A stretch of 64,000 bases of DNA from Fictibacillus sp. BK138 (GCF_004216955.1 NZ_SGXL01000001.1:909925-973924); one strand, 5' to 3'. Counted from the first letter of the stretch, positions 8,265 through 17,101 are shown. Made by a program: numbers and translations. Notes: a model not told the origin generated them from the letters alone.

Positions 8265-9149
8265 ATGGCAAAGAAAGAAGAATATGTACGTAAACCGGAA
8301 TGGTTGAAAATAAAGTTAAACACAAACGAAAATTATAAAGAATTAAAGAAAATGATGCGAGAAAAGAAGCTACATACCGTTTGTGAGGAAGCGAAATGTC
8401 CGAACATTCATGAGTGCTGGGCTGTCCGTAAAACAGCAACATTCATGATCTTAGGAGACATCTGTACCCGAGCTTGTCGTTTCTGTGCCGTAAAAACAGG
8501 CTTGCCTACAGAATTGGATCTTCAAGAACCAGAACGCGTTGCTGAGTCAGTAGAACAAATGGGATTAAAACACGTCGTTATAACGGCTGTTGCCCGTGAT
8601 GATCTAAAAGACGGCGGAGCACATGTCTTTGCAGAAACAGTTCGTGCAGTACGCGCGCGTAATCCGTTCTGTTCGATCGAAGTATTACCATCTGATATGC
8701 TTGGTGACATTGACGCACTGAAAACGTTGATGGATGCAAAACCTGATATTATGAACCACAACATTGAAACCGTAAGACGACTTTCTCCAAGAGTTCGTGC
8801 ACGTGCTACTTATGATCGAACAATGGAATTCTTACGCCGTGCAAAAGAAATGAATGCAAACATTCCGACTAAATCAAGTCTTATGATCGGACTTGGTGAA
8901 ACATGGGAAGAGATCATCGAAACAATGGATGATCTGCGTGCAAATAACGTAGATATTATGACGATCGGTCAATATTTACAACCAACAAAAAAACATTTAA
9001 AAGTACAAAAGTATTATACACCTGAAGAGTTTAAAGAGCTTCGTGATATAGCCTTCAGCAAAGGATTCAAACATTGTGAATCCGGTCCGCTCGTGCGTTC
9101 TTCTTATCACGCGGATGAACAGGTAAATGCCGCAGCTCAAAACATCTAA
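8265..9149 (+). CDS. lipA: Lipoyl synthase
   Basis: A radical-SAM enzyme that inserts two sulfurs into octanoyl groups on lipoyl domains. It has 294 residues. The auxiliary-cluster motif [12 protein letters not shown] is near residues 40-51, the radical-SAM motif CTRACRFC follows, and the C-terminal RSSY that completes the auxiliary cluster is present. Of three consecutive ATG codons, the one at 8265 has the correct distance from ttggggtg. It is divergent from lytH and convergent with yutC, as in B. subtilis. Confidence 0.97.
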   Translation: MAKKEEYVRKPEWLKIKLNTNENYKELKKMMREKKLHTVCEEAKCPNIHECWAVRKTATFMILGDICTRACRFCAVKTGLPTELDLQEPERVAESVEQMGLKHVVITAVARDDLKDGGAHVFAETVRAVRARNPFCSIEVLPSDMLGDIDALKTLMDAKPDIMNHNIETVRRLSPRVRARATYDRTMEFLRRAKEMNANIPTKSSLMIGLGETWEEIIETMDDLRANNVDIMTIGQYLQPTKKHLKVQKYYTPEEFKELRDIAFSKGFKHCESGPLVRSSYHADEQVNAAAQNI

Positions 9150-9164
9150 TACAAACAGAAAAAG

Positions 9165-9199
9165 ACCAGAAGCAAAAATCTGCTTCTGGTTTTTATTTT
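9165..9199. terminator. Terminator between lipA and yutC
   Basis: ACCAGAAGCA pairs with TGCTTCTGGT (10 bp), followed by TTTTATTTTC for the plus strand. The yutC stop codon lies in its right flank. Confidence 0.85.
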
Positions 9200-9804
9200 C
9201 CTTCCAGTTCACCGCGCATTGGATTTGTTTCACCATTCATTTCTCCATTTTCATTTTCTCCGTAGTTCCATTTCTTACCCTGTGGAGATTTCTTCATTTC
9301 CTGAATCAGGCGGTCGATGATTCCTTCAATGTCTTCTGTATCGTTATTTAAAGCTTGATACTGTTCAATTTTATTAATCATGCCTTTTTCATCACTCACA
9401 TATACGTGATAATATCTTGGAACAACAGAGAATCCAGTCATTTTAACCTGGTCGGCTGCAGCAACTCTGTCTTTGTTCGTCGTCTTATATCCGATCAATA
9501 CTTCTTCATCCGTCACTAGGGTCCCTACATCTTTAATGTCGGGAAGCTGAAGAACCATGTCTGAAATCATATCTGCAAGCTTTTGACGGTTTAAGTAAGG
9601 TACAGCATTTCCTTTTTTTACTTTGTCCCCAGACATATGGCGCATATATCCAAAATCCCCGTAATTCTTGTTGTTGCCAATCCGATTTTCATCTTTAACA
9701 TTCGTTCTTGAAAATTTATATTCCTGGCCCATTTTCTTTTGATCGTCACCGCCGCACCCAGAGAGAACGATGATCAAGCATAAAAACATTCCTAATTTTT
9801 TCAC
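9193..9804 (-). CDS. yutC: YutC, YhcN/YlaJ-type sporulation lipoprotein
   Basis: A lipoprotein of the YhcN/YlaJ family, found in spore membranes of Bacilli. The lipobox VLSGC puts the lipidated Cys at residue 17 of the 203-residue product. I chose the GTG at 9804 because it lies 11 nt after aaggagg and gives a compact signal peptide; the longer GTG at 9816 overlaps the ribosome site itself. The body has the family-like stretch KLADMISDMVLQLPDIKDVGTL and a Gly/Asn/Glu-rich tail. It is divergent from yutD. Confidence 0.85.
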   Translation of the reverse strand: MKKLGMFLCLIIVLSGCGGDDQKKMGQEYKFSRTNVKDENRIGNNKNYGDFGYMRHMSGDKVKKGNAVPYLNRQKLADMISDMVLQLPDIKDVGTLVTDEEVLIGYKTTNKDRVAAADQVKMTGFSVVPRYYHVYVSDEKGMINKIEQYQALNNDTEDIEGIIDRLIQEMKKSPQGKKWNYGENENGEMNGETNPMRGELEGK

Positions 9805-9926
9805 AGGTGTTTTCACCTCCTTATTCTTTAGAATGACCTTAAACGCAAATACTTTACAAAGAAATTGTTGGCTGTTAATGGGCGAAGCATGGTAAAATAA
9901 GTATCAGGAAATGAGGTGAAGCATTT

Positions 9927-10202
9927 TTGATTACAGTTGGTAATTATTCCTATGAAGTGATTGAAGATGTACGGGAAGCCTTTAATGAGGAACAATTTAA
10001 AGCGCGCTACAGTGAAATTTTACATAAATACGATTATATTGTTGGTGACCTCGGTTACGAACAACTTCGTTTGCGTGGATTTTTTGAAGATAATCACGAA
10101 AAGGCTACATTCGATACGAAAATCAGTACATTGCCAGAATACATTTATGAATATTGCAATTTCGGATGTCCGTATTTTGTGTTAAAAAAAGTAAACCCCT
10201 GA
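9927..10202 (+). CDS. yutD: YutD family protein (DUF1027)
   Basis: A 91-residue conserved cytoplasmic protein of unknown function. The family motif DYIVGDLGYEQLRLRGFF lies near residues 36-53 and CNFGCPYFVLK closes the protein. The start is TTG at 9927 with gaggtg 8 nt upstream. Its stop falls inside the stem of the downstream terminator. The position next to yutC matches B. subtilis. Confidence 0.88.
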   Translation: MITVGNYSYEVIEDVREAFNEEQFKARYSEILHKYDYIVGDLGYEQLRLRGFFEDNHEKATFDTKISTLPEYIYEYCNFGCPYFVLKKVNP

Positions 10203-10217
10203 GAATCAGGGGTTTTT
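10193..10217. terminator. Terminator after yutD
   Basis: AAACCCCTGA pairs with TCAGGGGTTT around GAA, followed by TTC. It also separates the convergent small gene at 10224-10511. Confidence 0.85.
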
Positions 10218-10223
10218 CTATGC

Positions 10224-10511
10224 TTATGAGCCGCGAGAATCATCGTAAGGCTGTTCGGAATGATACTCTGGGTCATCATGGGTTGGATGTGCCCCAGGAT
10301 CATGCCTTTCAAGCCCCTCGTGCAAGGATTTATTTTCGTAGTTAAAGGCACTGTAGTAACGCTGCTCTTCTCTCCAAGGAGTTGATTTGCCTAAAGCCCT
10401 TTTTATAGGGGAACCATACGGACCTTCAGGCAGGTCTTCAGGAAGCACATAGTTGCGACCGGTCTCTACATTCGAAAAATCAGTATACTGCTCTTTTTCT
10501 TTTTCGAACAA
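10224..10511 (-). CDS. Small conserved Bacillaceae cytosolic protein of unknown function
   Basis: About 95 residues, hydrophilic and Glu/Asp/His/Pro-rich, with no membrane segment. The stretches YTDFSNVETGRNYVLPEDLP and the end GAHPTHDDPEYHSEQPYDD resemble a small 'cytosolic protein' I recall from other Bacillaceae; no function is known to me. The start is uncertain: the ATG at 10520 touches its own gagagg ribosome site, whereas TTG at 10511 lies 9 nt after it and is preferred. Repeat R2 lies upstream. Confidence 0.65.
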   Translation of the reverse strand: MFEKEKEQYTDFSNVETGRNYVLPEDLPEGPYGSPIKRALGKSTPWREEQRYYSAFNYENKSLHEGLERHDPGAHPTHDDPEYHSEQPYDDSRGS

Positions 10512-10645
10512 AAAAACCATCCTCTCGGGGCCAGTTTAGGATAAGATTCTATCCTTAACTAAAGTTTGTCCCATAGAAGATGATTTTTGCTTGGTACATT
10601 TTGATTGTCGCTTTTTAGTTAATTTTTCAAGAACTTCTTTGAAAA

Positions 10646-10772
10646 GTTGATTGGAGTGAAAGGTGCGAGACTCCTGGGGGAGCAGCGTGACAGGTGAGAC
10701 ACCGTAGTGCAAAGCACGAGGTGGCTCACCGCACGCCCCCCGGAAAGCGAGCAACCTGTAACGGAAATCAAC
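10646..10772 (+). repeat. MITE-like foldback element, copy R2 (short form, 127 bp)
   Basis: Same ends (GTTGATT/AATCAAC), length and internal pairing as R1, with many point differences such as GTAGTGCAAAGCACGAG in the central loop region. It sits between two minus-strand genes, DUF3055 and the small cytosolic protein. Confidence 0.85.
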
Positions 10773-10807
10773 CGCTTCAAGAGCAACAAAGCTTCCCCAA
10801 AAAAACT

Positions 10808-11077
10808 TTAAATAACCTCCGCTAAAAATTCACGCAGCTCCATAGCATCCTCTTCCGTTAAGTTAAAAGCATGCTCCAGATAGCCTTCTTCTTCTAAATC
10901 ATCTTGTCCAATAATGGCAAAATGACTGCCGAGCATATTCAGCACAAGTGATTTCCCGTAATGACGGCTTGTTTTAGTAATAGCTAGATCAAATCGTGTA
11001 TTTTTTCCCATAAAGCTTACAAAGCGGGTTTCCGTTTTTTCTGTATCGTCATACAAGAAAAATCTTTCATCTGACAT
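10808..11077 (-). CDS. DUF3055-type small protein
   Basis: An 89-residue acidic protein that looks like the DUF3055 family of Bacilli, with unknown function. It has the pattern RFDLAITKTSRHYGKSLVLN in the middle, then a helical LTEEDAMELREFLAEVI tail. The ATG at 11077 has aggagg 8 nt upstream. It is divergent from yutE. The family name comes from recall of the pattern, without a search. Confidence 0.7.
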   Translation of the reverse strand: MSDERFFLYDDTEKTETRFVSFMGKNTRFDLAITKTSRHYGKSLVLNMLGSHFAIIGQDDLEEEGYLEHAFNLTEEDAMELREFLAEVI

Positions 11078-11186
11078 GTATGAATCCTCCTCAAATTTCT
11101 TTAGCGATAATTTTCATTCTTAGAATAAATGAATTCTCTTCTTTTATGTTACACTTTACTTGAGAAACTTACAAAAGGTGATGACT

Positions 11187-11627
11187 ATGTATTTTGTTGA
11201 CCGCAAGAAAATCAACGAGCATTTAGTGTATATGAACGAATTAATCTCAACATTTGAAACAATGCCTTTTCCAGAGAATCGTGTCGAAGTTCTTGCTGTA
11301 GAACGAATTGGCCATATGCTTATTGAATCCATGATGGACGTTGGAAATATGATCATCGATGGTTTTATTATGCGTGATCCAGGGAGCTTTGAAGACATCC
11401 TGGATATTCTTATTGATGAGAAAGTATTGCCTAATGAAGAAGCGGTATCATTAAAAAATGTTGTGAACCTGCGTAAATCGCTCGTTCAAGATTATCCGCA
11501 AGCAGATGTTGAACAAACATACAAAACGATAAAAAGATATATACCGGAACTTTCAGCTTTCCCAACTCATGTTAAGCGTTATTTAGAAGAAGAGTTAGGG
11601 CCTGTCTCTGCATTTTTACCGGAATAA
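11187..11627 (+). CDS. yutE: YutE, solitary HepT-like protein (DUF86/HEPN fold)
   Basis: A 146-residue all-helical protein of the DUF86 (HepT-like) family. HepT toxins are HEPN ribonucleases with an Rx4-6H active site and are paired with an MNT nucleotidyltransferase. Here the corresponding region reads RKSLVQDY, so the His is Gln, and no MNT gene is adjacent. An active toxin is therefore unlikely, and the conserved position in Bacilli suggests a housekeeping role. The ATG at 11187 is preferred because aaggtga lies about 6 nt upstream; the reading frame opens earlier without a ribosome site. Confidence 0.85.
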   Translation: MYFVDRKKINEHLVYMNELISTFETMPFPENRVEVLAVERIGHMLIESMMDVGNMIIDGFIMRDPGSFEDILDILIDEKVLPNEEAVSLKNVVNLRKSLVQDYPQADVEQTYKTIKRYIPELSAFPTHVKRYLEEELGPVSAFLPE

Positions 11628-11712
11628 AATGAGACAACATAGTTTTTAAACATTTTTATTTAAAAATGTACGTTTTCTTCTGTTTACGGTAAAATGGTAA
11701 AAAAGGATGGTG

Positions 11713-12369
11713 ATGACTTTGAAGATTCACACCTCAACACGTGATGAGATCATCTATCTTTTAAAAAGAAATAAACGGATGACCGTTACGGAAATGGCTA
11801 AATCTCTTGGTATTACAGAAATGGCTGTTAGACGGCACCTCAATACATTGGAGAGAGATCACGTTATTGAAACAACGCTTGTGCGTCAAGCCATGGGAAG
11901 ACCAATCCATTTTTATCATTTGACCGCAAGTGGTGATGAACAATTCCCGAGAAACTATTCCGGATTGACTGTTGAGTTTTTAAAAGATATTGAAGATTTG
12001 AATGGAACTGAAACGGTCGATGGCTTGTTTAAAAGACGTGAGAACCGGCTTCAGGATAAATATAAGGATCGTATGAACAGCCTGACTCAGTTTGAGCAAA
12101 AAGTGAATGAACTAGCTAACATTCAAAACGAAGCAGGTTATATGGTGGATTGGCAAAAAGGTGAAGATCCCGGTACTTATGTGCTGACTGAATATAATTG
12201 TCCGATCGCTATGGTAGCCAATGAATATCAGCAAGCCTGTTCATGTGAACTGTCTTTGTTTAAACGAATGCTCCATACAGATGACATTGAACGGAAGACA
12301 TGCATGGCAAAAGGCGGCGATTATTGCTGTTATGTCATTAAAGAAAAGAGTGCTGCATCTGAAGTATAA
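11713..12369 (+). CDS. SufR-like helix-turn-helix regulator with C-terminal cysteine cluster
   Basis: A 218-residue transcription regulator. The N-terminal winged helix (about residues 6-70) contains MTVTEMAKSLGITEMAVRRH. The C-terminal domain carries six cysteines in the order Cx12CxCx18Cx7CC, plus the ligand-like MAKGGDYCC end seen in SufR-type and related DeoR/ArsR-like regulators. Iron-sulfur or metal sensing is inferred. ATG at 11713 is used, 6 nt after aaaagg. The targets are unknown; NfuA-like yutI, yutM and lipA are in the wider region. Confidence 0.8.
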   Translation: MTLKIHTSTRDEIIYLLKRNKRMTVTEMAKSLGITEMAVRRHLNTLERDHVIETTLVRQAMGRPIHFYHLTASGDEQFPRNYSGLTVEFLKDIEDLNGTETVDGLFKRRENRLQDKYKDRMNSLTQFEQKVNELANIQNEAGYMVDWQKGEDPGTYVLTEYNCPIAMVANEYQQACSCELSLFKRMLHTDDIERKTCMAKGGDYCCYVIKEKSAASEV

Positions 12370-12395
12370 CCTGCTTCAGGTGTGTTTTTTTTTGG
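12356..12395 (+). terminator. Terminator overlapping the regulator stop
   Basis: CATCTGAAG (12356-12364) pairs with CTTCAGGTG (12374-12382), 9 bp with one wobble, followed by a long T-run. The 5' arm lies inside the coding sequence. Confidence 0.75.
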
Positions 12396-12436
12396 CGATG
12401 GGCAGAATGATATATGTACACGAAGGAGAGAAATAA

Positions 12437-13204
12437 ATGAAAGCATATAAAGGATTTTTGATCGATTTAGATGGCACGATGTACAGAGGAACAGAAAGAA
12501 TCCATGAAGCAGTTGAATTTGTTAAGAAGCTGAACGAGCTTAACCTGCCATATTTATTTGTTACGAATAACTCATCAAAAACCAAGAAACAGGTTGCGGA
12601 AGTATTAAAAGGTTTTGACATACCAGCTTCCTCTGATCATGTTTTTACAACGAGCATGGCAACAGCCAGCTACATATCTAATCTAAAAGAAGGTGCGACG
12701 GTTTACTGTATCGGTGAGGACGGTATTAGAGAAGCTCTTACGGAAAAGGGCTTAACGCTAGTGGATGAAAACCCAGACTATGTTGTTATTGGGATCGACC
12801 GCTCTATTACGTATGAAAAACTGGCTAAAGCATGTCTTGCGGTTAGAAACGGGGCTACATTCATATCAACAAACGGAGATATTGCGCTTCCTACAGAAAG
12901 AGGACTTCTGCCTGGTAATGGATCACTGACTTCTGTTATCACGGTTTCAACGCAGACGGAGCCTATTTTTATCGGAAAACCTGAGCCGATCATCATGGAG
13001 ATGGCACTTGAACAATTGGGAACTAAAAAAGAAGAAACGCTGATGATCGGAGATAACTACCAAACCGATATTTTAGCAGGAATTCGAACAGGTCTTGACA
13101 CCCTTCTCGTTCATACAGGGGTAACCACAAAAAAACATCTCGAAGATATCGATGTCCATCCAACGTACACTGTTGATGGTTTAGATGAGTGGGATATTAA
13201 TTAA
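12437..13204 (+). CDS. yutF: YutF, HAD-superfamily phosphatase (NagD-like)
   Basis: A 255-residue HAD phosphatase of the NagD/YutF group (class IIA cap). Motif I is GFLIDLDGTMYRG with both catalytic Asp residues near 8-12, motif II FVTNNSSKT, and motif IV MIGDNYQTDILAG. The natural substrate is not known with certainty; broad sugar- or nucleotide-phosphate activity is typical. The ATG has aaggagag 7 nt upstream. Long repeat R3 follows the gene. Confidence 0.92.
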   Translation: MKAYKGFLIDLDGTMYRGTERIHEAVEFVKKLNELNLPYLFVTNNSSKTKKQVAEVLKGFDIPASSDHVFTTSMATASYISNLKEGATVYCIGEDGIREALTEKGLTLVDENPDYVVIGIDRSITYEKLAKACLAVRNGATFISTNGDIALPTERGLLPGNGSLTSVITVSTQTEPIFIGKPEPIIMEMALEQLGTKKEETLMIGDNYQTDILAGIRTGLDTLLVHTGVTTKKHLEDIDVHPTYTVDGLDEWDIN

Positions 13205-13259
13205 AAGCTCTTTTCAAAAGGATTATTGATTTAGCTTTTTCTATTTTCATCATTTGCAA

Positions 13260-13469
13260 GTTGATTGGAGCGCAAGGTGCGTGCCTACCACCTGAGAAGC
13301 TTCTCGCATGGCATGCGACGAGGAAGCTCACGTCGGTAGCATTTACTTGTAGACGCAGGAGCAAGAATACTTCACTGAAGCGGTCAGGTGGAGACTCCTA
13401 GTGGCGCAAAGCGTCAGGAGGCTCACCGCACGCCCCGTGGAAAGCGAGCAGCCTGGAGTGGAAATCAAC
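13260..13469 (+). repeat. MITE-like foldback element, copy R3 (long form, 210 bp)
   Basis: Same terminal GTTGATT/AATCAAC and 3' half as R1/R2, but about 85 bp are added after the first GGTGCG. The added module contains its own inverted parts (GCCTACC/GGTAGC; CTTCTCGCATG/CATGCGACGAGGAAG). The same module type recurs in R4 and R5. It lies between convergent yutF and yutG. Confidence 0.85.
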
Positions 13470-13494
13470 TACTTTTAAAAGTAAGTCAAAATAA

Positions 13495-13542
13495 AAAAGG
13501 CTTAAGGGCAAAAGAGTTTCTCTCTTGTTCTTAAGCCTTTTT
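13495..13542. terminator. Bidirectional terminator between yutF and yutG
   Basis: AAAAAGGCTTAAG pairs with CTTAAGCCTTTTT, with an inner AGAG/CTCT stem. T-runs follow in both directions. Confidence 0.88.
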
Positions 13543-13543
13543 A

Positions 13544-14041
13544 TTATTCTGTGTTTGCAGCTCTATGTGCGAGACGGCTGGATGCCGCTGCTGCGATTGC
13601 ACCAACTATATCATCTAAAAACGTGTGAACTTTGCCAGTAGATTTATCATTTAATTTTTCTAAAATACCTGGTTTTTGTTTGTCGATGAACCCGTAGTTC
13701 GTAAATCCGATCGAACCATATATATTTACAATAGAAAGTGCAATGATCTCATCAATACCGTAGAGGCTCTCGTCTCTAGCCAATATTTCTTGAAGCGGCT
13801 GTTCTAATTTCTTTTCTTCAGCTAACACATCAAGTCCGATGCCAGTTAATATAGCATTTTGAACTTCACGCTTTGCAATCACTCTTTCAACATTTTCTCT
13901 GCATACGTCCATTTTTAAATCAGGGTGGTAGGGGACTTGGAGAAAATAAACGAGTTCAGCTATATCGTTTACCGTAACGCCCCGTTCGTTCAGCAGTTTG
14001 CGTGCTGTTTCTTCGACATTTTCCACTTTTTTGTTTGGCAT
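13544..14041 (-). CDS. yutG: YutG, phosphatidylglycerophosphatase A family
   Basis: A 165-residue protein of the PgpA family as found in Bacilli. Enzymes of the family dephosphorylate phosphatidylglycerophosphate in phospholipid synthesis. The C-terminal third has the conserved Asp-rich segment TFLDDIVGAIAAAASSRL. The short Bacillus form lacks the strongly hydrophobic spans of E. coli PgpA, so activity on lipid is an inference. The ATG has aaaggag 8 nt upstream. It is divergent from yutH. Confidence 0.8.
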   Translation of the reverse strand: MPNKKVENVEETARKLLNERGVTVNDIAELVYFLQVPYHPDLKMDVCRENVERVIAKREVQNAILTGIGLDVLAEEKKLEQPLQEILARDESLYGIDEIIALSIVNIYGSIGFTNYGFIDKQKPGILEKLNDKSTGKVHTFLDDIVGAIAAAASSRLAHRAANTE

Positions 14042-14225
14042 CCCTGTACTCCTTTTCTCTGATAGTCTCCTTAGCTTTGTATAGTATATGTTTTCATGAT
14101 AAAGTTATGAATTTATCAAAAAAAGCTAACCACTTCGCCTATATGGGCATACAATGATGTATCCATATATGCGGATGTTAATGATCTTGCAGCCGCTGGA
14201 AAGCTGATAGGTGGGGGGATCGCCT

Positions 14226-15248
14226 TTGTTTGAAAGAGATATTTTTCATCATTATCAACTGGTTTGTGAAGACAGACGATCGGAATCCGGGTACCGGACA
14301 TTTACCTGCAAGGGAGACCAGTATATTGTTATTCCTCAGCAGCAGATGACATATGAGAAATTGCAGGAAATGATATTCATCAGTGATTTATTGCAGCAGC
14401 GTGGAGAGAGCAGCTTGCCCGCACTTCATCCAACGATTACAAACATGCCTAGTGCATATGTGGATGGAGAATCCGTCATTATCTTCAAAAAGTCTCATAA
14501 GAAAGAAGAACAGCGAAATGTTTCGTTAGGAATGGAACTGGCAGAATTTCATAAACGTGGTAAAGGTCTCGAACAATATTACCCGGTTCAGGAGGTTGCT
14601 TATGGGCAATGGCCCCTTTTATGGATGAACCGTGTTGATGAAATGCATAACACATATGCCGAAGTGTCAGCGCGAAAACAAAAAAATGATTTTGATCATC
14701 TATTCTTAACGACTTTTCCATATTATGAGGGACTCGCAGAGAATGCTGTTCAGTACATCACAGACTATCAATTAGAGAGAGGGCCTAAGGGAATCGGGTC
14801 TGCGGCAATCTGTTATGACCGTTTTAGCGAACGATCCTGGCTCAGATCTTCAAGTGGTTTCATTAAACTTCCTGTCGGCTGGGTGATTGATAGCCCGATG
14901 AGAGATGTGGCAGAATGCATCCGTGAAAAGATTTATCAGCCAGAGTTTAGAAGTGATGAAGTGTTAAATTTAATTGATGATTATGAGAAGGTAAAACCTC
15001 TGTCAAAAGGTGCATGGAGATTGTTGTATGGAAGACTCTTATTCCCTTCACAATATTTTGATACAGTTGAAGGTCATTATAAAAATGAGAGGGATATAGG
15101 AAAAGAACTATATGTACGCCGCTTTACTGACTTAATCTCGTATGAAAGACAAAATGAGTATTTTCTTAAAAGTTTTTTCAGATCGATCGGTCTGCCTGTA
15201 CGTGAATTGAATATTCCGATGGTTGATTGGCTCGTTCCAATGATCTGA
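14226..15248 (+). CDS. yutH: Spore coat-associated protein YutH (CotS/protein-kinase-like fold)
   Basis: A 340-residue homologue of YutH, a spore coat-associated protein related to CotS and to aminoglycoside/choline kinase-like folds. Recognisable features are an N-terminal lobe, MELAEFHKRGKG in the middle and, near residues 205-220, a YDRFSER region where the kinase catalytic loop would be degenerate. TTG at 14226 lies 7 nt after a GTGGGGGG ribosome site. A CATACAAT at 14148-14155 matches a sigma-E -10 element, but no convincing -35 is seen, so mother-cell control is only suggested. Confidence 0.82.
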   Translation: MFERDIFHHYQLVCEDRRSESGYRTFTCKGDQYIVIPQQQMTYEKLQEMIFISDLLQQRGESSLPALHPTITNMPSAYVDGESVIIFKKSHKKEEQRNVSLGMELAEFHKRGKGLEQYYPVQEVAYGQWPLLWMNRVDEMHNTYAEVSARKQKNDFDHLFLTTFPYYEGLAENAVQYITDYQLERGPKGIGSAAICYDRFSERSWLRSSSGFIKLPVGWVIDSPMRDVAECIREKIYQPEFRSDEVLNLIDDYEKVKPLSKGAWRLLYGRLLFPSQYFDTVEGHYKNERDIGKELYVRRFTDLISYERQNEYFLKSFFRSIGLPVRELNIPMVDWLVPMI

Positions 15249-15250
15249 CG

Positions 15251-15283
15251 AAAAAGGGCTCTCCCCAAGAGCTCTTTTTTTGT
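15251..15283 (+). terminator. Terminator after yutH
   Basis: AGGGCTC pairs with GAGCTCT (one wobble), followed by seven T residues. Confidence 0.75.
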
Positions 15284-15329
15284 TTTTTTAAGACTCACAT
15301 GCGAAAATAATAGCAAGGAGTGAAAGCGG

Positions 15330-16295
15330 ATGCAAAAACCATATGTTTATGTGACAAGAAAGTTGCCGGAAGAAACACTTAAGGCGTTAAGAGAAATAGC
15401 AGAAGTCGGTATGTGGCCGCATGAGGAGAAAGCCGTTCCTCGTGAAGTTCTTTTAAAAGAAGCACAAAAAGCTAAAGGATTATTAACGATGCTGTCAGAC
15501 AAAGTAGATGGTGAACTTTTGGATAATGCCCCGTCATTAAAAGTTATAGCCAACCTTGCAGTAGGCTATGACAACATTGATATAAATAAAGCGAAAGAAA
15601 ATAACATTACCGTGTGCAATACACCAGAAGTTCTGACCGATTCAACGGCTGATCTAGCCTTTTCATTAATCTTAGCAACAGCCAGACGTATTGTTGAATC
15701 AGCCAACTATGTGAAAGAGGGAAAATGGAACAGCTGGGGTCCCTTGTTGCTGGCAGGAGCTGATGTTCATCACAAGACGATCGGAATCGTAGGCATGGGG
15801 CGAATTGGTGAAGCTGTAGCTAGACGTGCAAAGGGCTTCGATATGAACATCTTATATCACAACCGTAACCGTAAACCCGAAGCTGAAAGAAACCTGAACG
15901 CTCAATATAAGGACTTCTACGATCTTTTGAAGGAGTCTGATTTTGTTGTTTGTCTCGCTCCTCTAACACCTGAAACGAAAGGTATGTTTAACAGGGAAGC
16001 ATTTCAGGCGATGAAAAAAAACGCTATTTTTATTAATGCTGGACGTGGAGCGTCAGTGGATGAAGAAGCACTTGTGGATGCTCTTCACAACAACATCATC
16101 GCTGGAGCTGGATTGGATGTTTTTGTACAAGAACCGATCGCCTCGGATCATCCGCTCTTAAACATGAATCAAGTCGTGGCTTTGCCTCACATTGGAAGTG
16201 CAAGTGTGGAAACGAGAATGAAGATGGCAGAGCTGGCTTGTCGCAACATCGCATCTATATTAGATGGGAAAGCGGCTGAAACCCCTGTCAACTAA
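15330..16295 (+). CDS. D-isomer-specific 2-hydroxyacid dehydrogenase (glyoxylate/hydroxypyruvate reductase type)
   Basis: A 321-residue NAD(P)H-dependent dehydrogenase. The Rossmann motif is GIVGMGRIGEAVARRAKGF near residues 153-171. The catalytic residues are the Arg in NAGRGASVDE, the Glu in VQEPI and the His in LPHIGSAS. The closest functional group is glyoxylate/hydroxypyruvate reductase or D-glycerate dehydrogenase (like YvcT); substrate is not decided by the sequence. The ATG has aaggag upstream. The SDR gene follows after 12 nt, so the two are probably cotranscribed. Confidence 0.88.
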   Translation: MQKPYVYVTRKLPEETLKALREIAEVGMWPHEEKAVPREVLLKEAQKAKGLLTMLSDKVDGELLDNAPSLKVIANLAVGYDNIDINKAKENNITVCNTPEVLTDSTADLAFSLILATARRIVESANYVKEGKWNSWGPLLLAGADVHHKTIGIVGMGRIGEAVARRAKGFDMNILYHNRNRKPEAERNLNAQYKDFYDLLKESDFVVCLAPLTPETKGMFNREAFQAMKKNAIFINAGRGASVDEEALVDALHNNIIAGAGLDVFVQEPIASDHPLLNMNQVVALPHIGSASVETRMKMAELACRNIASILDGKAAETPVN

Positions 16296-16307
16296 GGAGG
16301 AAAACAA

Positions 16308-17087
16308 ATGACAATCCGTCCTCTTGAAGGGAAAACAGCAGTAGTAACTGGAGCTAGCCGGCTGAACGGCATCGGTGCAGCAACCTGCATACAGCTTGCA
16401 GAAAAAGGGGCAAACATCTTCTTTACTACATGGGGCACATATGACAAGCAGATGCATGAAGGAAATTATCAAAGTGATCCAGATATTCTGGTTGAGAAGC
16501 TTCAAAATTTTGGCGTTCAAGCTGCATATAAAGAGATTGATCTAGCTGATCCTAATCAGATTCCTGATCTCTTTAATCTAATCGAACAGAAACTTGGCTC
16601 GCCCAGCATTCTAGTTAATAATGCATGTTTTTCACAAAACCATACGTGGGAAGAAACGACAAGCGAGATGCTGGACAAGCATTATGCCATTAATCTTCGG
16701 GCTACTGCTCTTTTAAGCGTGGAATTCGCAAAGCGTTTCCAAGGATCAAAGGGAAGCATTATTCATCTGACTTCTGGCCAGTCAAAGGGTCCGATGACAG
16801 GAGAACTGGCATACGCCGCTACAAAAGGGGCGATCGAAGCATTAACGGTTACGATGGCTGCGGAACTAGGACCTAAAGGAATTACGGTCAACGCTGTTAA
16901 TCCCGGTCCTACCGATACTGGATGGATGACAGAGGATCTGCAAAAAGTATTATTGCCGAAGTTTCCTTTAGGAAGAATAGGCAGACCAGAAGATGCAGCA
17001 AGGCTGATCGCATTCTTAGCTTCACCAGAAGGCGAATGGATTACAGGACAGATCATTCATTCTGAAGGCGGATTTTTGAGACAATAA
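16308..17087 (+). CDS. Short-chain dehydrogenase/reductase
   Basis: A 259-residue classical-type SDR. The cofactor motif is TGASRLNGIGAA (residues 15-26), the active site is S..YAATK in the middle (Tyr and Lys), and NNACFS replaces the usual NNAG structural motif. The C-terminal GRIGRPEDAARLIAFLASPEG and GGF end are typical of 3-oxoacyl-ACP reductase-like SDRs. Its substrate is unknown. It has its own aaggagg and sits 12 nt after the hydroxyacid dehydrogenase, with a strong terminator behind it. Confidence 0.85.
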   Translation: MTIRPLEGKTAVVTGASRLNGIGAATCIQLAEKGANIFFTTWGTYDKQMHEGNYQSDPDILVEKLQNFGVQAAYKEIDLADPNQIPDLFNLIEQKLGSPSILVNNACFSQNHTWEETTSEMLDKHYAINLRATALLSVEFAKRFQGSKGSIIHLTSGQSKGPMTGELAYAATKGAIEALTVTMAAELGPKGITVNAVNPGPTDTGWMTEDLQKVLLPKFPLGRIGRPEDAARLIAFLASPEGEWITGQIIHSEGGFLRQ

Positions 17088-17101
17088 AAAATTTAAATAA
17101 A

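Noticed and set aside
11187-11627. Active HepT/MNT toxin-antitoxin system
   Set aside because: No MNT partner lies next to the gene and the HEPN His is replaced by Gln.
14148-14155. Sigma-E promoter for yutH
   Set aside because: CATACAAT matches the -10, but no acceptable -35 lies 13-15 bp upstream, so it is mentioned only in the yutH entry.
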